Of a stretch of 64,000 nucleotides of DNA, positions 6,480 through 15,378 are shown piece by piece. The stretch's first letter is position 1, and every line of letters starts with the position of its first letter. Both the position numbers and the translations under genes were made by a program. Under the pieces are notes generated by a model. The model made no database searches and had not been told where the DNA came from. It was given only the letters and a program-made list of their open reading frames with translations. Source of the stretch: Hymenobacter gummosus (GTDB taxonomy: Bacteria > Bacteroidota > Bacteroidia > Cytophagales > Hymenobacteraceae); assembly GCF_003970915.1 (NCBI RefSeq), contig NZ_RXOF01000006.1:329991-393990 (forward strand). Reading direction: 5' to 3'.

Positions 6480-8294
6480 CTACCCTTTGCCCTGCACCCG
6501 GTCCAGCAAACGGTGGGTGCGCTCGGGCAATTCGCGGGCGTCGAGCACGATGAAGCCGTCGAGGGAGTTGCAGAACGCCGGGTCGAGGTTGAAGCCGATG
6601 AAGCGGGCGTTCAGGCGCACGTACTGGCGCAGCAGCGTGGGAATGCCCAGCCCCCGGGGCTCGATGCTGGCTACCAGCCGGTTCAGCGCCTCCAGGCTGT
6701 CGACGCCGGCCTGCAGCACGCCGGGCTGCTCGTGGGCGTCGAGGGGGCGGTAGCGGTAGCGCTTACGCGGGCGCACCTGGGCGGCCAGCTCCGCGTCGAA
6801 GCAGTGGCGGGTGACGTACTCCAGCATGGCCGCCTTGGACGCCGGCGAAAACCGGTTGCTGATGCTCACCGGCCCGATGAGGTAGCGGTACTCGGGGTGG
6901 GCGTCGAGGTAGGCGGCAATGCCCTTCCAGAGCAAAGCCAGCGGCAGCGGCTGGCGCTGGTACTCCTCGCGCACGAAGGCCCGGCCCAGCTCCAGCGACT
7001 GGCGCAGCAGGGGCTTCAGCCCGCGCCGCAGCCGGAACAGCGAGTTCAGGTAGAAGCCCCGGCGGCCGTGCTGGCGCAGAATGGCCCGCCCCGGCCCGAT
7101 GCGGTAGGCGGCCACCAGCTTGCGGGCGGCGCGGTCGTAGAGGAACAGGTGGCGGTAGTAGTCATCGAACTGGTCGAGGTCGGTGGCCTGCAGGGTGCCT
7201 TCGCCCTCGCGGCGGAAGGTCAGCTCCCGCAGCCGCCCGATTTCGCGCAGCACGTGGGGCACTTCTGATTTCTTGGCCACGTACACTTCCCACTGCCGCG
7301 TCTGCACCAGTTTCCGGGCCGGGCGCAGGGCGGCCAGATCGGCTTCCAGCAATTCAGCGGGCGTCTCGCCGATAACCGGCACGGGCGCAGCGGCCGGCGC
7401 CTGCAGCAGCGGGGCCACGAACCGCTCGGTTTTGCTGCGCACTTCCAGCGGGCTGAGGGCGTGCACGCGGGCCCGCAGGTAGGGCATCTGCTCGGCGGCG
7501 GGCAGCTGATGCAGCTCGGCCGGCGCCACCGCCGCCCCGATGCGCACCTGCACCGTCTGGCCGCGCTTGTTGAGCAGCTCCACCGGCAGGCGGGCCGTGC
7601 GCAGCAGCGGGTGCACGAGGCCCAGCCAGTTAAAGGAAGTGCTGTTCTTGCCGCTCACCCACACCGGCAGCACCGGCAGCCGCGCCGCCTGAATCAGCCG
7701 CCCCGCCGTGGGGTGCCAGGCCGATTCCTCTACCCGCCGGAACGGGGCCGGGCGGTGGGCCACTTCGCCGGCCGGAAACAGCAGCAGGGGCACGTCGTTG
7801 TGCAAGAACTGCAGCAGGCGGCGCAGGCCGGGCACGTTGCGCGGGCCGTCGGTGGCGTCGGGGCGCACCAGCACGAACTGCTGGTGCAGCTGGGGCAGCA
7901 GCGGGGCCAGCAGCTCGTTGGCCACGGTGCGCAGCTCGGGGCGGGCCTGGCCCAGTACGTGCAGCAGCACCAGCCCGTCGAGCATGCCGCTGGGGTGGTT
8001 GGCCACAGCAATAAAGGCGCCGCTGGCGGGCACCCGGCGCAGCTCGGCCGCGTCGTATTCCACCGTTATCTGCAGGCGCTCCAGAATGGCGGCCACGAAC
8101 TCCAGGCCCGTCAGGTCGGCGGCCTGCTCGTAGAGCTGCTGCAGCTCGCGCAGGTGGGTGAAGCGCTGCAGCACGGGGCGCAGGGCGGCCCGGGAGCGGG
8201 CCCCGAAACCGGCGGGCAGCGGAAGGTTGGCGGAAATCATATCAAGCAGCGCGAAGGGGCCAGGGGCCGCAGCGGTGGGCAGTTGTTCAAACAT
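6480..8294 (-). CDS. Bifunctional acyltransferase, OlsA/OlsB-type fusion (OlsF-like)
   Basis: A 604-residue fusion. The N-terminal half is a PlsC-type acyltransferase with the NHPSGMLDG motif (H100, D106) and LLLFPAGEV. The C-terminal half, from about residue 320, is a GNAT-like acyl-ACP-dependent N-acyltransferase of the OlsB/hemolysin type (VYVAKKSEVPHVLREIGRLRE, RIGPGRAIL, IGPVSISNRFSP). OlsF of Serratia and Flavobacterium combines both steps of ornithine-lipid synthesis in this order, and related enzymes make glycine lipids in Bacteroidetes. The amino-acid head group cannot be told from sequence. Acts at the cytoplasmic membrane. A leader with promoter and terminator elements (8428-8503) lies upstream. 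Confidence 0.87.
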   Translation of the reverse strand: MFEQLPTAAAPGPFALLDMISANLPLPAGFGARSRAALRPVLQRFTHLRELQQLYEQAADLTGLEFVAAILERLQITVEYDAAELRRVPASGAFIAVANHPSGMLDGLVLLHVLGQARPELRTVANELLAPLLPQLHQQFVLVRPDATDGPRNVPGLRRLLQFLHNDVPLLLFPAGEVAHRPAPFRRVEESAWHPTAGRLIQAARLPVLPVWVSGKNSTSFNWLGLVHPLLRTARLPVELLNKRGQTVQVRIGAAVAPAELHQLPAAEQMPYLRARVHALSPLEVRSKTERFVAPLLQAPAAAPVPVIGETPAELLEADLAALRPARKLVQTRQWEVYVAKKSEVPHVLREIGRLRELTFRREGEGTLQATDLDQFDDYYRHLFLYDRAARKLVAAYRIGPGRAILRQHGRRGFYLNSLFRLRRGLKPLLRQSLELGRAFVREEYQRQPLPLALLWKGIAAYLDAHPEYRYLIGPVSISNRFSPASKAAMLEYVTRHCFDAELAAQVRPRKRYRYRPLDAHEQPGVLQAGVDSLEALNRLVASIEPRGLGIPTLLRQYVRLNARFIGFNLDPAFCNSLDGFIVLDARELPERTHRLLDRVQGKG

Positions 8295-8427
8295 CGGGCG
8301 CAGAGGTTAGTCCGGCGTTATGACCGGATTATCATATCGTTATCTGCTGCCGAAGTAGGCCCGAAATCCAGGCGCCCTCAAACCAAAACCGCCCCTCGTC
8401 TGACTTTTCACCAAGGCGCCCCAAACG

Positions 8428-8451
8428 CAAAAAACCGCGCCGAAGCACGGT
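8428..8451 (-). terminator. Terminator-like hairpin with UUCG loop, upstream of the acyltransferase gene
   Basis: On the minus strand ACCGTGC-TTCG-GCGCGGT (one G-T pair) is followed by TTTTT. It lies about 135 bases before the OlsF-like start, where it could act as an attenuator or end a short RNA begun at the -7 box 8496-8503. Confidence 0.55.
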
Positions 8452-8495
8452 CCTTTGACACTCACTTTTGGTGATTCTTCACTCACTCACCGCCA

Positions 8496-8503
8496 CAAAA
8501 GTA
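8496..8503 (-). promoter_or_regulatory. -7 box TACTTTTG, minus strand
   Basis: Exact TAnnTTTG match on the minus strand. No TTG is found at the expected -33 distance, so support is partial. Confidence 0.4.
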
Positions 8504-8698
8504 GCGCATATTTCTCTACCAGATGAGGAAATTTTCAATCATAATACATTCATAATCTTACCACAAGCCGCAGCATCAATCACCGCCCGAGCGGTTTGGC
8601 ACGGTTTTGTTTTAGCCCTTCCCGACGATGCGCCGACGGACGCGTGAGTGGCTGCCTCGTCCCTTCCATTCCCTTCCGATTTTCAACCTCCCGTGGTC

Positions 8699-9466
8699 AT
8701 GCTGACGAACCGCGCTACCCTCGCTATTGCCTTTTCCGCCGCCCTGCTGCTCGGCGCATCTACTACCTCCGTGGCCCAGGCCCAGCGCCCGGCCTACTCC
8801 CGCACCTACGTGCCGGCTCCTTCCAACACTGGCTCCGCCGTGGCCGCCAACGGCGCCGACGGCGTCCGGTTCGGCCTGCGGGCCGGCGTGAACGTGGCCG
8901 ACTGGTCGGGCGACGCGGTGCAGAGCCTGCAAAGCCTGCTCGACCTAACCGACGGCGCCGTGACGCGGCAGCAGCGGCCGGGCTTCCACGCCGGGGCCTA
9001 CGTGAGCTTGCCGCTGGGGCCGCGCTTTACCATCGAGCCGGGCGTGCAGTACTCCGAGAAGGGCATGGTGATGAGCGGTAAGCTGCCCATCGAAGCCCTG
9101 GATTTCCTCAACGCCCAAGCCACCGCCACGGCCCGCATGAGCTACATCGACGTGCCGGTGCTGCTGAAGGGCTACCTCACGCGCGGCCTGTACCTGTACG
9201 CCGGCCCGCAGGCCTCCTACCTGGTGTCGGGCAAGGCCCGGCTGGAGGCCGGCGCCCTGGGCTTCAGCGCCTACAAGCAGGATTTCGACGTGAAGGAGTA
9301 CTTCCGGGAGCTGGACTTCGGGCTGACGGGCGGCGCGGGCTACCAGTTCGGGAACGGATTGGGCCTGAGCGCCGGTTACGACTACGGCCTCTCGTCGCTC
9401 GACAAAAACAACAATTTCGACGCCCAGAACCGCGTCATCAAGGCCTCCCTGAACTACACTTTCTAG
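8699..9466 (+). CDS. Outer-membrane beta-barrel protein, PorT/OMP_b-brl_2 type
   Basis: A 255-residue protein with a signal peptide (MLTNRATLAIAFSAALLLGAS, cleavage near AQAQ). The mature domain shows barrel strands typical of the Bacteroidetes porin-family barrel: FGLRAGVNVADW near the start, HAGAYVSLPLGPRFTIEPGVQYSEKG, YIDVPVLLKGYL and a terminal strand ending with aromatic Phe (ASLNYTF). The ATG at 8699 was chosen because upstream residues do not belong to a signal peptide. Single gene, ending at a shared terminator. Its role is likely structural or small-molecule passage; no substrate can be assigned. Confidence 0.85.
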   Translation: MLTNRATLAIAFSAALLLGASTTSVAQAQRPAYSRTYVPAPSNTGSAVAANGADGVRFGLRAGVNVADWSGDAVQSLQSLLDLTDGAVTRQQRPGFHAGAYVSLPLGPRFTIEPGVQYSEKGMVMSGKLPIEALDFLNAQATATARMSYIDVPVLLKGYLTRGLYLYAGPQASYLVSGKARLEAGALGFSAYKQDFDVKEYFRELDFGLTGGAGYQFGNGLGLSAGYDYGLSSLDKNNNFDAQNRVIKASLNYTF

Positions 9467-9536
9467 TGCCCCGCACGCTAAAGTTGCCGCGTTACCGTTC
9501 CCTTATTTCTTCACTCGCTCACATAAACGTTCATAG

Positions 9537-9568
9537 AAAAGGCTGCCCTCGTCTGAGGGCAGCCTTTT
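9537..9568. terminator. Bidirectional terminator between convergent genes
   Basis: Perfect 14-bp arms (9537-9550 and 9555-9568, AAAAGGCTGCCCTC) with a 4-base loop; A/T runs at both ends serve both strands. Confidence 0.9.
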
Positions 9569-9598
9569 CCGTTGTTAACCGGGTCATTAGCCGCCGGC

Positions 9599-10483
9599 TC
9601 AGCTGGTCGGGCCGTTGTCGACGCGGGCCTCGATGGTGCTCTGCACGGTAGACGACACGGCGGAGAGGATGTTGTAGCCCGTGGCCGACTCGATGGCGTC
9701 GACCGAGGTGCGGTAGGAGCCCCAGGTAGTGCCCACGCTCTGGTCGTTGGGCGTATCGATGGCAATGACGCGGGTGCTGGTCGTCACGCGGCTGGCGTCG
9801 GAGGAGCCTTCGGGCAGCACCACGATGACCTTCCAGCAGCGACGCGGCACGGTGACGCGGCCAGCGTCGAGGGTGGTTTTGTAGCCGGCCGAGCCGGTGC
9901 CGCCGGTGCCGTACGAGCCGCAGATGATGTACAGCTCGTTGCCGGCGTTGATGAGCGTGCGGCAGTAGTTTTCGAGGTTGGCCCAGGCGCGCTGGTTGTT
10001 GTAGGGCGCCTGGGGCATCATGTTGGTCATCAGGAAAGTGGCCGAGTTATCAGCCACCGAGCCGGTGCGGTCGGCCGAAGGGCAGTTGTGGCCGCGGTCG
10101 AAGCCCGAGCCGGTGTAGCTGCTGCTGGTTACGCGGTACCAGCCCGAGGGCAGGGTAGCGTCGGCGGCGAAGTTGTCCTGGCGCGGGGTGCTGCCCACCC
10201 AGGCCGAGCTCAGGTGCCACGACACCCAGTTCGGAATGCCCCGGTCGCGGTGGTACGACATGGCGTACTGCGACTTACTCAGCAGGTAGTTGGTGGGGTA
10301 CGAGGTACTGGCCACGGCGCCGCTGGGGTTGCCCATGGTCAGGTGACTGTCGCGGGTGGCGTCGGCGCTCTGGCTGGTGGCTTCCAGCGAGGCGTCGGGC
10401 TGGATGTCCTCGTGCTTGGCGCAGGAGAAGACGAGGGCGCCCAGCACGAGCAGGGTCCCGAGGCGGGTAAGGGTTGCTTTCAT
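9599..10483 (-). CDS. DNA/RNA non-specific endonuclease lipoprotein (NUC1 family)
   Basis: A 294-residue protein beginning with a lipoprotein signal (MKATLTRLGTLLVLGALVFSC, lipidated Cys21). The catalytic motif is FDRGHNCPSADRT, with DRGH at 129-132, followed by the Mg-binding region MTNMMPQAPYNNQRAWANLE. This is the beta-beta-alpha-metal Serratia-nuclease fold that degrades DNA and RNA. The lipid anchor suggests an envelope location, so nutrient scavenging or removal of extracellular DNA is likely. The start at 10483 is chosen for the signal peptide. No immunity gene or toxin-delivery domain is seen nearby. Confidence 0.92.
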   Translation of the reverse strand: MKATLTRLGTLLVLGALVFSCAKHEDIQPDASLEATSQSADATRDSHLTMGNPSGAVASTSYPTNYLLSKSQYAMSYHRDRGIPNWVSWHLSSAWVGSTPRQDNFAADATLPSGWYRVTSSSYTGSGFDRGHNCPSADRTGSVADNSATFLMTNMMPQAPYNNQRAWANLENYCRTLINAGNELYIICGSYGTGGTGSAGYKTTLDAGRVTVPRRCWKVIVVLPEGSSDASRVTTSTRVIAIDTPNDQSVGTTWGSYRTSVDAIESATGYNILSAVSSTVQSTIEARVDNGPTS

Positions 10484-11093
10484 CGAAGCAGTAGGTGTTG
10501 TTGGTGGAGAATTGGGGAGCAAAATTGGTAAGAGCCGCACCGCAGGGTGTTATTCCCAGATTGTGTTACTGTTACCGTGCTGTTAAGCAAGCGAGTATCT
10601 AAGAAATATCCAAATGTTAAAATTTAAACTAATCCGAGGTCTTTTTGGCCTGTGATTTGCTAGCTGAGAAATGCACCTCGGTAACGGGCAATATCCTCCC
10701 CCCGTAGCCCCGGTGCAGCCTTCTTTTATCCTGCTTCTTTAATCCTTACTGCATGCCCCCAACCCTACCCCGTTGGCTTCGGCTGCTTATGCCTGGTTGG
10801 CTTCTTCCCTTGGCCGCGCTTGCGCAAAGCCTAGGGAAGGGGTCAACCTATAATTTTTTTAGTCCCTCCCAGGTTCGGGTGCGCTTACCCTACGACTGCG
10901 TCGGCACCGCTTTTCCCGCTACTCGGTTAGCAAGCGGCCGCGTAAGCATGCCGACGTCAAGCTCCGGGTTGACAGCCAGGCAGCGCCTAATCTTTGTGTC
11001 GGCCTACAAACTGCCACACAACCTGCTACATCCGTAGCCTACTCTTCGTACCTTTTCCCGCTTTCATTCTTTTTCACCTTTTCATCTTACCAA
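10484..11093. other. 610-bp intergenic region with one weak secreted ORF
   Basis: Bases 10570-10680 are A+T-rich for this genome. Apart from the weak ORF at 10753-11037, no gene, RNA or clear palindrome is seen. It separates divergently transcribed secreted-protein genes and so probably holds both promoters. Confidence 0.4.
10753..11037 (+). CDS. Possible small secreted protein, 94 aa, or remnant
   Basis: An ATG-started frame whose first 30 residues look like a signal peptide (MPPTLPRWLRLLMPGWLLPLAA, then LAQS). The remainder has no recognisable domain and less of the strong third-position G+C bias of neighbouring genes. It may be a decayed N-terminal fragment of a secreted protein. Confidence 0.25.
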   Translation: MPPTLPRWLRLLMPGWLLPLAALAQSLGKGSTYNFFSPSQVRVRLPYDCVGTAFPATRLASGRVSMPTSSSGLTARQRLIFVSAYKLPHNLLHP

Positions 11094-12806
11094 ATGCCTA
11101 TGAACCGTTGTTTACTCCTGTTGCTGGCCAGCTTGCTGCTGCTTGGCAGCCGTCCCGTCCGGGCCTCGCACGCCCAGGGCGGGCAGCTCACCTACGAGGC
11201 CCTCGGCAACAACCGCTACCGGGTGACCTGCCGCTACTTCCGGGACTGCTCGGGCATCGCGGCTGAAACCTCGCTCACGCTCAACTGCCGGGTGGGTACG
11301 CCCACCACCTCGTGCAACAGCAACGACGCGCGCAACTTCACCACCACCCTGGTACGCGGCATACTGGTAATGGGCAGCCCCTACTGCCCCAGCGTCCCCG
11401 GTGCCAACACGTGTAACACCACCAGCCCGTACGCCAACTACGAAACGGCCAAGTACACCGCCGACATCACTCTGCCCCCGGCCGCCGAGTGGACGCTGAG
11501 CGTGGAAATCAACGCCCGGCCGTCCGTTGAAAACATCGGCGGCAACACTACCCTGCGCTTCGAGGCTACTCTGAACAATCAGGTTACCTTGTCCAACGGC
11601 ACCCAATACGTGGCGCAGAACACCTCGCCCCAGTACCAGGACCAGGATTCGCCAGTGCCTTTTGCGGGCTGGAAGCAGCAGAACACCCTGACTTTCTCCA
11701 CTTTCGAGCCCGACGGCGACTCGCTGGTATACTCGCTGGACCGGCCACTGGAAGCCTGCAACCAGTACTCGACCTACGCCGCCATTAACCAGAATGTGCC
11801 CGTCATTCTTGACCCGAGCAACACGCCGACCAACCCCTGCGTGATTAACATGCAAACCGGGTTCCCGACGGCGTACTCGCCTACGTATCCGCTGCCTTCT
11901 TATACCGTTACCGGCTCCTGCCCGGTGAAGACGGCCGTGCCGGATTTCACCTTCGACCCGTTCGTGGGCAGCGTCACGTTTACGCCGGCCGTTTACGCTA
12001 CCACTCCCTCGGCTGATGGCGACAACAAGTACGCCCTGGTAGGCAAAGTGACGGAGTACCGCAAAATCAACGGGCAGTACTACAAAATCGGCACGGTGCG
12101 CCGCGAGATGCTGGTTATCGTTATCGACTGCGGCCCCAATGCCCTGCCCGCCAGCCCGACCACCACGGCCGGCAACCCCACCACCAGCGTCCGCTCGCTG
12201 CAGCTGTCGACCGTGGCCGGCACCTACGCCGAAACGGAATACTTCTTCACTGACCCGAATCCGGCCGACCGCCTGACCGTGTCCATCGTACCGCCCACGG
12301 ACCCGGCGTACGCGGACATGCACATCAACCTGAACGCGCCCGCCGCGCCGGTGACGGTGCTGAACAACGGCACGGCCACCCCGTCCCTGAAGGTGCGCCT
12401 GCGCCCGGACCCGTACCTGGCCGGCCGCACCTACCGCATCCCGGTGAAAGTGGAGGACAACGCCTGCCCCATCAAAGGGGCCCAGTACTACGTGCTGGTG
12501 CTGCAGGCCCTGCCGCGCAACGTCACGGCCACGCACACGGCCGCCAAGCGCCAGCAGCTGACGGCCTACCCCACGCCCTTCACGGATGAAGTGCGCTTCG
12601 CCCTGCCCCGCCCGAAAGCCGGGGCCGCGCAGGTGCTCGTCTTCGACCAGGTCGGCCGCCTCGTCGACCGCCTCGCCGTGCCCGCCGCGGCCGGCACCGA
12701 GGCCCAGCTCACCTGGACGCCCGCCGCCAGCGTGCCCGCCGGCATCTACTCCGCCCGCTTTGCCGACGGACAGCACACCGTCCGACTCGTGCGCGTGGCG
12801 CCTTAG
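11094..12806 (+). CDS. T9SS cargo protein with type A sorting domain
   Basis: A 570-residue secreted protein. A signal peptide (MPMNRCLLLLLASLLLLGS) is followed directly by RASHAQGGQLTYEALGNNRYRVTCRYFRDCSG, a start seen in a common family of large Cytophagales surface proteins. The central part holds Ig-like repeats with paired cysteines, and the last ~80 residues, from QLTAYPTPFTDEVRF to the end, form a PorSS-type sorting domain. Type IX secretion recognises that domain and anchors or releases the cargo at the cell surface. Function beyond surface display is not evident. Two ATG codons six bases apart are equally possible starts. Confidence 0.88.
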   Translation: MPMNRCLLLLLASLLLLGSRPVRASHAQGGQLTYEALGNNRYRVTCRYFRDCSGIAAETSLTLNCRVGTPTTSCNSNDARNFTTTLVRGILVMGSPYCPSVPGANTCNTTSPYANYETAKYTADITLPPAAEWTLSVEINARPSVENIGGNTTLRFEATLNNQVTLSNGTQYVAQNTSPQYQDQDSPVPFAGWKQQNTLTFSTFEPDGDSLVYSLDRPLEACNQYSTYAAINQNVPVILDPSNTPTNPCVINMQTGFPTAYSPTYPLPSYTVTGSCPVKTAVPDFTFDPFVGSVTFTPAVYATTPSADGDNKYALVGKVTEYRKINGQYYKIGTVRREMLVIVIDCGPNALPASPTTTAGNPTTSVRSLQLSTVAGTYAETEYFFTDPNPADRLTVSIVPPTDPAYADMHINLNAPAAPVTVLNNGTATPSLKVRLRPDPYLAGRTYRIPVKVEDNACPIKGAQYYVLVLQALPRNVTATHTAAKRQQLTAYPTPFTDEVRFALPRPKAGAAQVLVFDQVGRLVDRLAVPAAAGTEAQLTWTPAASVPAGIYSARFADGQHTVRLVRVAP

Positions 12807-12825
12807 CGGCATAGGCTACGCCCTG

Positions 12826-12874
12826 ACAGGCAACGGCCCCGGCTTCCGTAGTGGAAACCGGGGCCGTTGCCTGT
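12826..12874. terminator. Bidirectional terminator, 17-bp perfect stem
   Basis: Arms at 12826-12842 and 12858-12874 are perfectly complementary, with a 15-base loop. It lies between two convergent T9SS cargo genes. Confidence 0.85.
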
Positions 12875-12897
12875 TTATGTGAGCTGCAAACGGTGGA

Positions 12898-15060
12898 TTA
12901 GCGGGTTACGCTCAGGCGCTGGCTAGCCAGGCGCTGGCCCTGAGCATCGAACAGCACCACCTGGTACAGGCCGGCGGCCAAGCCCTGCAGGGTCAGCTTT
13001 TCGGCTTTGGGGGCCAGAGCCTGGCTGCGCACCAGTTGCCCACGCGTGGTGTACACGCGCAGCACGCTACCGGCGGTGGGCGTACCCAGCAGCACGGTGG
13101 CCTGCTCGGTGGCGGGGTTGGGATACACATTCAGGGCCAGTTCACCCTTGGGCTGCCAGCGCACGGCCTGCACTTCGGAATAGGTAGTCGTGCCGTCCTG
13201 GTCGACCTGGCGCAGGCGGTAGTAGAGCGTGCCGGCCGGTAGCTGGGCGGCTTCGGCGTCGCGGGCGGCGTAGCGGCGCGTGACGGTGCTGGTGCCGGCG
13301 GCCTGCACGCGGCTAACTTCCGTGAAGCCTGCTTCGGCGGCTAGGGCGCGCTCCACGGCAAAGTAGGCGCTGTTTTTCTCCATAGCCGTAGCCCAGCTCA
13401 GCTCCACAGCCGAGGCCACGGCTTTGGCCTGAAAGTTCACCAGCTCCACCGGCAGCGGCGTGGGCGCGTTGATGGTGGTGGGGAAACCCTGCACCGGGTC
13501 GTCGGCAAAGGCGTAGTAAATCTGGGCGTTGCTGCCCAGACCGATGCCGTTGTCGATTTCCACCTCAATCCACTCGAAGTCCTGCGTGGTCATGAAGCCG
13601 ATTTCCTGCACGCTGCTGCCCAGCAGGCCGGTGGCCAGCAGGCTGGCGCCGCTGGCACTTTCCAGCACGGTGGTGCCATCGGCGGCGTACGTGCGGATGG
13701 TCACGTTGGAGAGCAGACTGGTGCTGAGCAGGCCATTGTTGTACGTCAGGGCCACGCCGGCGCGGTTGCCGGCGTTGGCGTCACCGTTCACGCGCAGCTT
13801 CAGGCGACGCGTGCCACCCAGCAGCGAGAAATTCATCTGGGCGTAGTTGTTCAGCGTGGCATCGGCGGCGAAGCTGGGGTTGGCCACGCAGCTGCTGCTG
13901 TTGCAGGTACCGCTCACCTGGTAGTTGCCGCTGGTTTGATTGGCGGCGAAGTCCGACAGCAGCGGTTCCTGATCTTCAAACGCCCGCGGCTCGATACCGA
14001 AGCCGTAGTACACGTTCAAATCGTCGAGCAGGCCCAAGACGCCGGTTTTCTCCAGCTCCACGTGGTCGAAGGCCTGGCTGGTTTTGAAGCTCACCTGGTA
14101 CTTGCCGTCGGGCAGCAGCTGCAGCTCCAGCAGGTTGGCCGCCGAACCGGTTTCCTGCAGCACGCCGTTCTTGTAGGTCTTAATTTTAAGACTATTGAGC
14201 ACGCTCGCATCGAGCAAGCTACTGCTGCCGATAACGAAGCCGGCGTGGTAGCCCGCCGGGGAGCTGCCTTCCAGCTTCACCTGCAGGGAGGTGGTGCAGC
14301 CCACGCCCGTCACGTGCATGGTGGCGTAATCGGTGAGGCCGGCCGTGACGGCGTTGAGCGGATTGGCCACGCCCGAGTTCAGGCACAGCCCGCCCGTGGA
14401 GGCCGAGGTGGTGTAATCGGCAGCCGAGGGGCTGCTCAGCCGCGAGAGGTAGCCGGTGGCGGTGGTTACCACGTTGGCCGGCACGGCGTAGGCGTAGTAC
14501 ACGTCGAGGGTGGTCAGCACGCTGGCCGTAATGGTAGCTTCCACCTCAATCTGGTCCAGGGGCCGGTCGGCAATAAAGCTGATCTGGGTGCGGCCGTCTT
14601 CCAGGCCCGCCGCGGTTACGCCGGTGGCGTTGGCCAAGCGGGTTTCCTGCAGCACGCCGCCCGCGTAGGTGCGCAGCACAATGGCGCTGAGGGCTGATGC
14701 GTCGAGGGTGCGGCCGTTGCTCACCACCACGCCCACGCGGTAGTTGGCCGGGGCCGGGGTATTCAGGGTCAGGCGCAGGGCGGCGCGGTTGCCCACGCCC
14801 ACGGTTTGCTGCACCGTGGCGTAGTTGGTCAGGGTGTTATCGGCGGCCCGTACGGCATTGTCGACGCCGCAGCCCACGCACACGACTCCGTTACGCTGCA
14901 CGCTGTATTGATCGGGGCTAGTGGGCGTCGCAAATTTGGAATATGCCGGATTCGGGGCAGTCTGAGCGGCGGCATCCAGGCTCAGACAGGGCAAGCCCAT
15001 TACTACTCCCAGTAGCAGGCTTTGGGCCGAGGTAGTCAGCAGTGAGACAATGTGTTTCAT
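12898..15060 (-). CDS. T9SS cargo protein with three tandem repeat domains
   Basis: A 720-residue protein: signal peptide (MKHIVSLLTTSAQSLLLGVV, cleavage near DAAAQT), three copies of a ~170-residue domain, a fibronectin-like segment (PLPVELVNFQAKAVASAVELSW) and a T9SS type A sorting domain from VYPNPATEQATVLL. Each repeat has a Cys-containing start, an N-Y-A-(T/Q) motif, R-x-G-V or H-A-G-F, L-(D/S)-x-S-x-L-(S/N)-x-(I/L/V), (R/K)-T-Y and a final D-(V)-Y-Y-(A/G)-(Y/F) strand. Such repeats suggest a stalk or adhesive surface protein. The start at 15060 is chosen for the signal peptide. The divergent neighbour is a sigma54-type response regulator. Confidence 0.88.
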   Translation of the reverse strand: MKHIVSLLTTSAQSLLLGVVMGLPCLSLDAAAQTAPNPAYSKFATPTSPDQYSVQRNGVVCVGCGVDNAVRAADNTLTNYATVQQTVGVGNRAALRLTLNTPAPANYRVGVVVSNGRTLDASALSAIVLRTYAGGVLQETRLANATGVTAAGLEDGRTQISFIADRPLDQIEVEATITASVLTTLDVYYAYAVPANVVTTATGYLSRLSSPSAADYTTSASTGGLCLNSGVANPLNAVTAGLTDYATMHVTGVGCTTSLQVKLEGSSPAGYHAGFVIGSSSLLDASVLNSLKIKTYKNGVLQETGSAANLLELQLLPDGKYQVSFKTSQAFDHVELEKTGVLGLLDDLNVYYGFGIEPRAFEDQEPLLSDFAANQTSGNYQVSGTCNSSSCVANPSFAADATLNNYAQMNFSLLGGTRRLKLRVNGDANAGNRAGVALTYNNGLLSTSLLSNVTIRTYAADGTTVLESASGASLLATGLLGSSVQEIGFMTTQDFEWIEVEIDNGIGLGSNAQIYYAFADDPVQGFPTTINAPTPLPVELVNFQAKAVASAVELSWATAMEKNSAYFAVERALAAEAGFTEVSRVQAAGTSTVTRRYAARDAEAAQLPAGTLYYRLRQVDQDGTTTYSEVQAVRWQPKGELALNVYPNPATEQATVLLGTPTAGSVLRVYTTRGQLVRSQALAPKAEKLTLQGLAAGLYQVVLFDAQGQRLASQRLSVTR

Positions 15061-15378
15061 AATTGCGCAGGTGTGTTGCCGACGACTTTCCGCCGACCAA
15101 CTCACCTTAGGCAATTCTTTGGCCCAGTCGTGCCAACGGCACTTTTAGCGTTGTCTATCAGATAATTACCATCATATAACTTTTGCAATATGTTCCCAAG
15201 CCAGGAATTATTGTCCCATTTTGGGAATAGTTGTGTACCATCTTACAATGCCCTATACTAGCGGCACGCGCCGCTCTGCTCCTATTGCAACCTTCGAAAA
15301 CAAACCACACCGGGAATGCCAATTCCCATGCCCGCGGTTTGGTCTTTGACCAAGCAACCGGCCGAATTTTTCTCCCCG
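15061..15378. promoter_or_regulatory. 318-bp divergent control region
   Basis: Lies between the T9SS cargo gene (minus) and the response regulator (plus). It contains an A+T-rich core (15160-15250) and a palindrome TCCCA-TTT-TGGGA (15214-15226) that could be an operator. A TTGGCACG sequence on the minus strand resembles a sigma54 -24 element, but the -12 GC is off by one base. Confidence 0.35.

Larger units (their letters stand above)
8295..8698. other. 404-bp divergent intergenic region
   Basis: Separates the OlsF-like gene (minus) from an outer-membrane protein gene (plus). It holds the minus-strand -7 box and terminator listed separately. The stretch 8505-8580 is unusually A+T-rich for this genome. 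No reading frame here is convincing. Confidence 0.5.

Noticed and set aside
9599-10483. Nuclease toxin with immunity partner
   Set aside because: The NUC1 protein is a plain lipoprotein; no delivery domain and no adjacent small immunity gene.
11112-12812. 566-codon frame antisense to the T9SS cargo gene
   Set aside because: Same codon-bias artefact; low-complexity Arg/Gly/Val composition and no domain.
15130-15150. Sigma54 promoter upstream of the T9SS cargo gene
   Set aside because: A TTGGCACG -24-like element exists, but the -12 GC is one base out of register, so it is not called as a promoter.
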